DNA of 9,348 bases from Mariaggregatimicrobium sp964498785. Lineage in GTDB: Bacteria; Zhuqueibacterota; Zhuqueibacteria; Thermofontimicrobiales; Thiofontviventaceae. How positions within the stretch are numbered: position 1 is the stretch's first letter; each line of letters starts with the position of its first letter. The notes below the pieces were generated by a model, which was not told the origin of the DNA, ran no database searches, and saw nothing but the letters and a program-made list of their open reading frames with translations. The position numbers and the translations under genes are program-made. The stretch spans positions 1 to 9,348 of the forward strand of contig CAZCJL010000188.1 in assembly GCA_964498785.1 (NCBI GenBank), written 5' to 3'. Of the stretch, positions 1 to 5,813 are shown one piece after another.

Positions 1-145
1 GTTTTAGCCACGGATTGACACTGATCAAACACAGATTCTTTTTAATTTCAAAATATTATCCGTGTTCCATCCGTGTGGATCAGTGGCTCAAAATTACGAC
101 GCAAAGCGTCGGGCAAGGCGTTCCCACGAAAATCGTGGGAACGAG
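1..145. repeat. Composite direct repeat, copy 1
   Basis: This copy matches 210-352 over its whole length, with scattered substitutions and small indels in the first part. The last 51 bases (95-145 versus 302-352) are identical. The first part is an imperfect dyad: the 8-mer at 19-26 (CACTGATC) is the reverse complement of 78-85, and 5-10 of 83-88. The second part has two perfect small hairpins, GACGC/GCGTC at 98-110 and GTTCCCACGA/TCGTGGGAAC at 120-142. The left edge may lie outside the window. Confidence 0.9.
120..142. repeat. Perfect 10-bp inverted repeat (copy 1)
   Basis: Arms GTTCCCACGA and TCGTGGGAAC are separated by AAA. An identical hairpin occurs at 327-349. No T-run follows, so it is not a typical intrinsic terminator. 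It is more likely the core of a dispersed palindromic repeat. Confidence 0.85.
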
Positions 146-150
146 AAAAG

Positions 151-180
151 TCCCCCTTTGAAGGGGGATTTTGGGGGATG
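151..180. repeat. G/C-block palindromic repeat between the direct repeats
   Basis: TCCCCCTT (151-158) and AAGGGGGA (161-168) form a perfect 8-bp stem with a 2-base loop, followed by a T- and G-rich tail. From general knowledge, elements of this look are widespread in unrelated bacterial genomes and are often mis-annotated as short proteins. Only one copy is present in this window. Confidence 0.7.
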
Positions 181-209
181 TTGGAGTTTAATCTGACTAA
201 GTAGTATTA

Positions 210-352
210 GTTTTAGCCAGGGATTGACACTGATCAAACACGGATTCTTTTTAATTTCAAAATATAATCCATGTTCATCCGTGTGGATCAGTAGCAAAAA
301 ATACGACGCAAAGCGTCGGGCAAGGCGTTCCCACGAAAATCGTGGGAACGAG
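210..352. repeat. Composite direct repeat, copy 2
   Basis: This is the second copy of the element at 1-145, in the same orientation, ending 35 bp before the start codon of the first gene. The half nearest the gene is identical to copy 1 for 51 bases. The distal half has diverged by single-base changes and a one-base deletion. It includes the hairpins at 305-317 and 327-349. If the gene is transcribed from further upstream, these hairpins would lie in its 5' untranslated RNA. Confidence 0.9.
327..349. repeat. Perfect 10-bp inverted repeat (copy 2)
   Basis: Identical in arms and loop to 120-142. It lies 38 bp upstream of the start codon at 388. Confidence 0.85.
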
Positions 353-387
353 GAAATAATCAATCATTTTTTAAAAAAATAAATTAT

Positions 388-3144
388 ATGAAAACGAAAC
401 TACTTGCTCTCTGTTTTACGCTATTACTCTTAAAAACCTCTTTCGGACAATCTATCCATTCTCTTGACATATCATCCAAACAAGGAATTAGGGTGGAATC
501 CTGCAAATTACAGGACGGCAGCCAATTTTCACTCTCCCCCAAAAGACCATTGTTTACCTGTGAGTTCAATGAAAATCTGGTAAGCTCATTACAATTCATC
601 AAATCTCAAAAATCTGACCAAAACCAATTTGTTTACAAAGACAAATTAAGCGGCACCCTCAAAATCCGGAACGAATTTTCACCGGGCTGGAAAGCGGTTT
701 TCACATTTGTAAATATATCCGGCGATACCATCGAAATTTCGAATGTGGTGCCATTGGGGCAAGCGGAAGATCATCTTTATATTACTGCCTCCGGTCCGTG
801 GTCGCTGGCGCGGAGTAAAATTTTTAGACCGGGAGTCGGACAGGTGGGCGTCGTGCTGCCGGATAACGCGTGGGAACTGGGTTACAGCGATATCGCACTG
901 GATGAAGATCTCTCGATCTGTGCGCTGTCCCGGCGCAGCAGTTTTGAACAGGCGCAGCGAAAACGCTGGAAAACGATTCTCTATCCCGGCGGCTCGGTGA
1001 GTTACGATATTTACGCGGACGTGTATCAGGGAATCTGGCAAAACGGTCTGCGGATGATGTTTCAGCAGCGCTGGTTGTATGACTTGCAGGCGTTCGATAA
1101 CACGCTGTTCGAGCGGAAGGATTTGAAATGGATTCGGCACTGTTATGTGATGGCGATGCAATTTGCCTGGGATCACCGCTTTTACGATAACGGCTATCAG
1201 TTCGCTGATTTTTTACAAGAAGGCGAGCGACTGTTCGGCGGCTACGATGTGTTCACTATCTGGGCAACGTGGCCCACGCTGGGCGTGGATCAGCGCAATC
1301 AGTGGGATTTGTACGGCGACCTGCCGGGCGGACTTCCGAAACTGAACGAATTGGCGCAATATGCGCGCAGCAGGGGCACACGCTTTTTTATAAGCTACAA
1401 TCCCTGGGATCAGAGCACGCGAGAGGAAAATCCGCATTCGGGAATGGCGCGGTTGATTTCTAAGATCGATGCGGACGGCGTGGTGCTGGATACGCGGGGG
1501 AGCTCCAGCCGGGAATTGCAGCAGGCAGCGGACAGCGTCAAAGCGGGTGTTGTGATGTACAGCGAGGGAATGGCGGTTCCCAAAGATATGCCGCGGATTG
1601 TTGCCGGACGTGTCCACGATGCGATTTACATGCCGCCGCCGCTGAATCTGAACAAATTCATCAAGCCGGAATTTGCTATTTTCCGGGTGTGCCAGTTGAA
1701 TGAAGGGCGGTTGCACCGGGAAATTGCGGTGTCCTTTTTCAATGGAATTGGCATTGAGATCAATACCTTTGGTCCGGGCAGACCGGACTGGATGGAGGAG
1801 GATTTTCTATACCTCGGTAAAACCACCAAACTACTGCGGGAAAATACATCGGCATTCACCAGCCGCAACTGGACGCCGTTGTTGCCGACGCTGAAAGACA
1901 GCTTATGGGTGAACCAATGGCAGACTGCCGAAAAAACGATTTACACTGTTTACAGCCTTGTGCCGGAGGGATTTTCCGGAGCGTTGTTCAACGCGCCACC
2001 GGACACCGGCTTTCATTATGTGAATTTGTGGCATCATCAGGAAATTAAGCCGGCAGAAATCGACGGCGAATTATTTCTGCCGGTCACTACACGGGCATTT
2101 GACAGAACCTGGCTCGGGACCCGGCAGGAAGGGGCGATTGATTGCATTGCCAGATTCAAAAAACATCTTGCGGTAAAATTGAAAGAGGATTCACTTTTTA
2201 TAAAGTCCGAAGCAGGTGATCAATTAAAATTATGGGCGGGCAATCCGACCTATCAAAAAACGCCGGTTACATTGGACTCCGGAATTCACAAGTTAAAATT
2301 ATACGATCTATTCGGCAGATACGAGGGAAAGTTCATCATTCAATTATTCAATGAAAATGAATTGATCGATGAGCGAACTGTTTTCATCAAGCCGGGGACA
2401 TCGCGACGGATCAGTTATATTGAAAAAACAGCGCCTGCGTCCGAAGCTCCGGCGGGAATGGTTGAAATCCCGGCAGGTATGTTCACGTATCAGGTGGAGA
2501 AAAAAGATTCGTTCATCCAGTATCCTGATTTTTCCGAACCACGCACAATTGCTATGAATTCATTTTTTATGGATAAATATCCGGTGACGAATGAGGATTT
2601 TTTCCGATTCATACAAGCGACGAATTACCGTCCGGCAGACACGCTCAATTTTTTGAAACACTGGGAAAATGGTCGTTACAAAAAAGGCGCTGCGAACTAT
2701 CCGGTGGTCAATGTGAGTCTGGAAGATGCGAACGCGTATGCCCGCTGGTGCGGCAAGCGGCTGCCCGCGGATATTGAATGGGCTTATGCCGCGCAGGGTA
2801 CAGATGGCAGGAAGTGGCCCTGGGGCGCTGAATTCGATTCCACTCGCTGCAACGTCAGGCGGGATTCGCTGATGCAAGTGGATGAGTTTCCATCCGGGGA
2901 AAGCCCGTTCGGTGTGGCGGATCTGGTGGGAAATGTGTGGCAGTTGACGGACGATGTGTATGACAATGGCAGCTACTATTTCATCATCATGCGCGGGGGA
3001 AGTTATTATCATCCGACATCGAGCTGGTGGTATGTGAAAGGCGGTCCCCAGCCACTGAATCAGCACCAGATGCTGCTGCGGGTGTCGCCGGGATTTGAGC
3101 GGAATGCGACGGTGGGGTTTCGGTGTGTGATGGATTCTGATTGA
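388..3144 (+). CDS. Secreted glycosidase-like barrel protein with C-terminal FGE-fold domain
   Basis: The protein has 918 residues. Residues 1-20 are a signal peptide (basic start, leucine-rich core, likely cleavage before Gln21). Residues about 25-215 look like a beta-sandwich and 240-490 like a (beta/alpha)8 barrel. Asp368 in DGVVLDT and Glu393 in MYSEG sit where strand-end catalytic acids lie in retaining glycosidases; this is an inference, and I cannot name a GH family. Residues about 500-590 and 595-680 look like accessory beta domains. Residues 688-918 are an FGE/SUMF1-type domain, recognised by MVEIPAG, YPVTNEDF, KRLPADIEWAYAAQG, GNVW, RGGS and GFRC. By alignment with the FGE family, the two active-site cysteines are His875 and Trp880 here, so formylglycine synthesis is unlikely; a binding or structural role is more plausible. 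ATG 388 is chosen because the signal peptide begins there, although no Shine-Dalgarno precedes it. The 5' end is A/T-rich compared with the centre of the gene. Confidence 0.8.
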   Translation: MKTKLLALCFTLLLLKTSFGQSIHSLDISSKQGIRVESCKLQDGSQFSLSPKRPLFTCEFNENLVSSLQFIKSQKSDQNQFVYKDKLSGTLKIRNEFSPGWKAVFTFVNISGDTIEISNVVPLGQAEDHLYITASGPWSLARSKIFRPGVGQVGVVLPDNAWELGYSDIALDEDLSICALSRRSSFEQAQRKRWKTILYPGGSVSYDIYADVYQGIWQNGLRMMFQQRWLYDLQAFDNTLFERKDLKWIRHCYVMAMQFAWDHRFYDNGYQFADFLQEGERLFGGYDVFTIWATWPTLGVDQRNQWDLYGDLPGGLPKLNELAQYARSRGTRFFISYNPWDQSTREENPHSGMARLISKIDADGVVLDTRGSSSRELQQAADSVKAGVVMYSEGMAVPKDMPRIVAGRVHDAIYMPPPLNLNKFIKPEFAIFRVCQLNEGRLHREIAVSFFNGIGIEINTFGPGRPDWMEEDFLYLGKTTKLLRENTSAFTSRNWTPLLPTLKDSLWVNQWQTAEKTIYTVYSLVPEGFSGALFNAPPDTGFHYVNLWHHQEIKPAEIDGELFLPVTTRAFDRTWLGTRQEGAIDCIARFKKHLAVKLKEDSLFIKSEAGDQLKLWAGNPTYQKTPVTLDSGIHKLKLYDLFGRYEGKFIIQLFNENELIDERTVFIKPGTSRRISYIEKTAPASEAPAGMVEIPAGMFTYQVEKKDSFIQYPDFSEPRTIAMNSFFMDKYPVTNEDFFRFIQATNYRPADTLNFLKHWENGRYKKGAANYPVVNVSLEDANAYARWCGKRLPADIEWAYAAQGTDGRKWPWGAEFDSTRCNVRRDSLMQVDEFPSGESPFGVADLVGNVWQLTDDVYDNGSYYFIIMRGGSYYHPTSSWWYVKGGPQPLNQHQMLLRVSPGFERNATVGFRCVMDSD

Positions 3145-3161
3145 GATGTGTACATTTCAAT

Positions 3162-3179
3162 CGCAGATTTCGCAGATTT
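3162..3179. repeat. Tandem CGCAGATTT pair
   Basis: The 9-mer CGCAGATTT occurs twice back to back, 17 bp after the stop codon of the first gene, and is followed by a T-run and A-run. There is no hairpin in front of the T-run. It is probably a remnant of a dispersed intergenic repeat. Confidence 0.6.
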
Positions 3180-3230
3180 TTTAAAAAGAAATAGCAATTG
3201 GTGAAAATTATTAAAACCTAAAAACAGCAT

Positions 3231-3268
3231 TTGGCTATTAGCTGTTAGCTTTTAGCCTTTGGCTTTTA
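3231..3268. repeat. TTAGC/TTGGC low-complexity stretch
   Basis: Short units of the form TTGGCT, TTAGCT and TTAGCC recur at 5-8 base intervals in this stretch. It does not encode an obvious peptide. It is annotated as degenerate simple-sequence repeat DNA. Confidence 0.55.
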
Positions 3269-3286
3269 ATTTATAAGGATTTCGTT

Positions 3287-3327
3287 TAATTATCATATTT
3301 CACCGATAAAGTGATATACGATAATTA
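3287..3327. repeat. 17-bp imperfect inverted repeat
   Basis: The left arm (3287-3303) matches the reverse complement of the right arm (3311-3327) at 15 of 17 positions, with a 7-base spacer. It lies 282 bp upstream of the next start codon. It could be a large A/T-rich operator or an RNA hairpin; the sequence alone does not decide. Confidence 0.6.
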
Positions 3328-3390
3328 TTCTAATTCATTGATTTCATATTTTATTCGGAGTGAAGCGCGTTTAGAAGCTGTCCACGAACT

Positions 3391-3485
3391 ACCCTTGAGA
3401 AGGTTATTAAAATAGACTGGTCTGCATGAAAAAAATTACAATTAATTTTCTATAATATTGTATAACTGCAAACCTTCGCAAGGGT
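3391..3485. repeat. 95-bp segment bounded by 15-bp inverted ends
   Basis: The left end ACCCTTGAGAAGGTT (3391-3405) and right end AACCTTCGCAAGGGT (3471-3485) are reverse complements with one mismatch. Each end is also a small hairpin in itself. The 65-bp interior is A/T-rich and has no coding capacity. This resembles a miniature mobile element or a pair of REP-like palindromes. No clear target-site duplication is visible. Confidence 0.5.
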
Positions 3486-3594
3486 TTTTCCGCCAATTAC
3501 CGAGTCCTGGCCAGGCTGTAAAGGCGATGCGCTCCAATATAAACATATAATTATGTGTAAATTTAAATTTTCATTTTAAAAATATAGATAATAT

Positions 3595-3600
3595 AAGGAA
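3595..3600 (+). promoter_or_regulatory. Ribosome binding site for the gene at 3609
   Basis: AAGGAA lies 8 bases before the ATG at 3609. This supports that start, which also begins a good signal peptide. Confidence 0.7.
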
Positions 3601-3608
3601 TTAATTTA

Positions 3609-5687
3609 ATGAACAAATTACTCCCAATCATTTTCATTTCATTTATCACCCAATCTTCATCCGCGCAATCTTTTTTATCGAATTTAAATGCGACAAAAAA
3701 CGATGCGGTGTATACAACATACGCTGCGCCGATAGAGCGCTCGCAGTACAAGATCGATCAGGGGTATCATCTGATGTGGTATGATGCAAAGAAGGGTGTA
3801 AATTTAGAAAGTCGCGATGGCGGAAATCTATGCCTTGTATTCAAGTACGATGGGACGATTCGAACAAAATTAAGTGAATTTCATGCCGAGCCGGTGATCA
3901 CTGCATCGTACAGCGATCTTGTCACGTTTTATTATTATCCCTTCGGGCATTTGCGGGTGGATGTTTCGTTCGTTGTGTATAGCTCGCAAATAGCGTTTCA
4001 GGAAATTTCAATTAAAAATGAAAATTCTTCGGTAATGGAGATCAATATTTATCCGTATTTTGAAAGCGCTCCGGAACCGCTGCACGACGCGAGCTACCAT
4101 CCTGAATTCCATGGATTTCATTTTCCGCATATTATTCTGCGGGATAATTGGATGAAACATCATGATATACCGCTGATTGAAAATGTGCAGAGTGTTTTCA
4201 TGCTGTCGGCCGCGCCGGATTCCCGGGGGATGTATGCAATAGACAGCGATACAACAACACCCGCGTTTTTTGACGACATTAAAAATGAGCACCTGAATCG
4301 CCAACAGCCGGAGTCGGGGCAGGATATTCTGGCGTTTCAAATTTCCCGAACGCTGCAACCGGGCGAGTCTTTCGCTTTTCGAATCATTCGGGGTGTTGAT
4401 TCAGCAGAGGCAGATTTGGATGAATTCGTCCGGGAATGCAAGTCGGTCGTGGAAATAGATCCGACGGAGATCATTCAAAAAAATGGAAAACTGTACTCGA
4501 AAATACCGCAGATTCATTTTAACAATCCGGATCATGATATGCTGTACTGGAATGCATTCTCGCTCATCCGGCAATGCATGATGCCGCCGGAGGGTGAATG
4601 CAGCTACAATTATTACGTCTTTTCCCGGGAGCCGAAATGGGGCTGGGGCTATGGCGGGCAGGTGTTCCACGAAAGTCTGGTGATGCTGGCGTACGCGTTC
4701 ATGGATCCTGCCCGCGCAATGAACTCGCAGCGGGTGTACATGGAGCGGCAGTGGGAGAATGGCTACATCAATTATCGCACCGGACCCTATTTGAACGAGA
4801 CAATTTTTTACAACGGGCAGCACACAACTTCCGCGCCGTGGTATAATAATCAGAATCTGGAAATTTACAAAATCACCGGGGATGATGATTTTCTGAAAGA
4901 GGCTTATGAATCGGGAAAGAAATTTTACCAATTTTACATTGCAAACCGGGATTCGGATGACGACGGACTCTGTGAATGGGGCGGTCATGCGGAACTGGAA
5001 AGCGTTCGCGATGCGAAGGTGGCAGTATGGGACAGCGTGGGCTGGGCTGCAAATTTCGAGGGACTGGATGTGAACACAATGCTCGTAAGTGAGGCGACAG
5101 CGCTTGCGGAAATGGCAGGTCTGCTCGGATTCACCGACGAACAAATCGATTGGAAAGCCGATGCCGATCATCGGGCGCAATTAATTCGGCAAACAATGTG
5201 GGACGATGCCACAGGGTTTTTCTATCATGTGGATAAAACCGACCATGATTTTTCATTCAAAGAAAAAGATGATTTGAAAGTGAAAGAGATCATTGGTTTT
5301 CTGCCGCTATGGGCAGGCGTGGCGTCTGAAGAGCAGGCGGAAAAACTGATGACGCACTTGACTGATCCCGATCAATTCTGGCGACGGTTTGGCGTGCCGA
5401 CGCTTTCTGCGCAGGATGATTATTACGACCCGCTTGGCTACTGGAACGGACCGATCTGGGTGCAATGGCAGTACTTGCTGTTCCGCGGGCTGCTGGATTA
5501 TGGCTATGCAGATGAAGCCCGGGAGCTGGCGCGCCGGGTGATGGATAATGTCATTCATCAATTAAAGACCGATCACTGGTTCTGGGAATTTTACAGCGCG
5601 GACGATCATCGCGCCGGCTGGCATAAAACGTACATCTGGACCGGGATTGTCGCCCGGATGCTGATTGATTTGGATACATTGGATTGA
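3609..5687 (+). CDS. Secreted six-hairpin glycosidase, GH63/MGH1-like (paralogue A)
   Basis: The protein has 692 residues. Residues 1-19 are a signal peptide (likely cleavage after Ser-Ser-Ala, before Gln20). Residues about 30-285 form the expected N-terminal beta-sandwich. Residues about 300-690 show the helical-hairpin pattern of an (alpha/alpha)6 glycosidase: WGWGYGGQVFHES (344-356), a DSDDDG calcium-loop-like motif (448-453), ESVRD (464-468), EIIGFLPLWA (560-569), YWNGPIW (611-617) and WEFY (659-662). By analogy with inverting GH63-type enzymes, Asp468 is the likely general acid and Glu660 the likely general base; this is inferred from motif position. The usual Gly-Trp-Asp before the acid reads Val-Arg-Asp. 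The substrate is unknown; alpha-glucoside or alpha-mannoside activity is typical of relatives. The gene lies 126 bp before its paralogue and is probably the first gene of a three-gene unit. Confidence 0.85.
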   Translation: MNKLLPIIFISFITQSSSAQSFLSNLNATKNDAVYTTYAAPIERSQYKIDQGYHLMWYDAKKGVNLESRDGGNLCLVFKYDGTIRTKLSEFHAEPVITASYSDLVTFYYYPFGHLRVDVSFVVYSSQIAFQEISIKNENSSVMEINIYPYFESAPEPLHDASYHPEFHGFHFPHIILRDNWMKHHDIPLIENVQSVFMLSAAPDSRGMYAIDSDTTTPAFFDDIKNEHLNRQQPESGQDILAFQISRTLQPGESFAFRIIRGVDSAEADLDEFVRECKSVVEIDPTEIIQKNGKLYSKIPQIHFNNPDHDMLYWNAFSLIRQCMMPPEGECSYNYYVFSREPKWGWGYGGQVFHESLVMLAYAFMDPARAMNSQRVYMERQWENGYINYRTGPYLNETIFYNGQHTTSAPWYNNQNLEIYKITGDDDFLKEAYESGKKFYQFYIANRDSDDDGLCEWGGHAELESVRDAKVAVWDSVGWAANFEGLDVNTMLVSEATALAEMAGLLGFTDEQIDWKADADHRAQLIRQTMWDDATGFFYHVDKTDHDFSFKEKDDLKVKEIIGFLPLWAGVASEEQAEKLMTHLTDPDQFWRRFGVPTLSAQDDYYDPLGYWNGPIWVQWQYLLFRGLLDYGYADEARELARRVMDNVIHQLKTDHWFWEFYSADDHRAGWHKTYIWTGIVARMLIDLDTLD

Positions 5688-5727
5688 TCGTCTGAAAAAT
5701 TCAGGTACTAAGAAGAGTGCGAAGATA

Positions 5728-5760
5728 AGATTTCCGAAATCTTTGAGATTTCGGAAATCT
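5728..5760. repeat. 15-bp perfect inverted repeat downstream of paralogue A
   Basis: AGATTTCCGAAATCT and its exact reverse complement are separated by TTG. The element starts 41 bp after the stop codon of the upstream gene. Related hairpins lie after the next two genes at 7956-7988 and 9221-9253. No T-run follows, so a role in mRNA 3'-end protection or a REP-like nature is more likely than intrinsic termination. Confidence 0.9.
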
Positions 5761-5796
5761 GAATCCGTGCTCATCAGTGTCAATCCTTGGCTAAAA
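5761..5796 (-). repeat. Inverted partial copy of the composite repeat
   Basis: Read on the minus strand, this 36-bp stretch matches the first part of the repeats at 1 and 210, from TTTTAGCC through GATTGACACTGAT, with a few changes and one indel. It directly abuts the hairpin at 5728-5760. A TTG at 5787 within it opens the next reading frame upstream of its real start. Confidence 0.8.
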
Positions 5797-5804
5797 TATA
5801 TTTT

Positions 5805-5808
5805 GAGG
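5805..5808 (+). promoter_or_regulatory. Ribosome binding site deciding the start at 5814
   Basis: GAGG lies 5 bases before the ATG at 5814. The alternative TTG at 5787 sits inside a repeat and would put nine residues, including acidic Glu, in front of the signal peptide. ATG 5814 is therefore preferred. Confidence 0.7.
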
Positions 5809-5813
5809 TTACC

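Larger units (their letters stand above)
1..387. other. Gene-free upstream region made of repeats
   Basis: No credible gene is seen here. The region holds two copies of a composite repeat, a G/C-block palindrome between them, and an A/T-rich leader (353-387) running up to the first gene. A minus-strand open frame through this stretch only reads through the repeats: the same peptide segment occurs twice in it, once per repeat copy. No clear -35/-10 pair or Shine-Dalgarno sequence is visible in front of the gene at 388. Confidence 0.8.
3145..3608. other. Gene-free gap with several repeat and dyad elements
   Basis: I see no gene in this 464-bp gap. In order it holds a tandem CGCAGATTT pair, a TTAGC-rich stretch, a 17-bp imperfect dyad, a 95-bp segment bounded by 15-bp inverted ends, a CCTGGCCAGG palindrome (3506-3515), and an A/T-rich leader with a ribosome binding site. 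An isolated TATAAT occurs at 3451-3456 without a convincing -35 box. The gap separates the first gene from the following three, so a promoter for the downstream set is expected here, but I cannot pin it down. Confidence 0.7.

Noticed and set aside
94..363. Minus-strand 89-residue open frame across the upstream repeats
   Set aside because: The peptide is a translation of the direct repeats, with the same segment appearing twice. It has no ribosome binding site and no domain-like composition.
2990..3144. Possible diversity-generating retroelement variable region at the end of the FGE-fold domain
   Set aside because: Variable proteins of these systems use this fold and end in a similar GFR motif. 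However, I see no template repeat, reverse transcriptase or AAC-rich codon pattern in the window.
388..3144. Active formylglycine-generating enzyme that matures sulfatases
   Set aside because: The catalytic cysteine pair is absent, there is no sulfatase in the window, and the domain is fused to a secreted glycosidase-like protein.
3451..3456. TATAAT as the -10 box for paralogue A
   Set aside because: No acceptable -35 hexamer lies 15-19 bases upstream, the surroundings are very A/T-rich, and the start codon is about 150 bp away.
3480..3540. Minus-strand coding remnant beside the inverted-end segment
   Set aside because: A short open peptide can be read through the CCTGGCCAGG palindrome, but it has no start, no ribosome binding site, and overlaps repeat DNA.
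4401..5180. Long minus-strand open frame (259 codons) within paralogue A
   Set aside because: It is fully inside a well-supported gene, and its protein has arginine-, proline- and histidine-rich composition typical of antisense shadow frames.
5728..5760. Intrinsic terminator
   Set aside because: The stem is strong but is followed by CTGAATCC, not a T-run. The same holds for the copies at 7956 and 9221.
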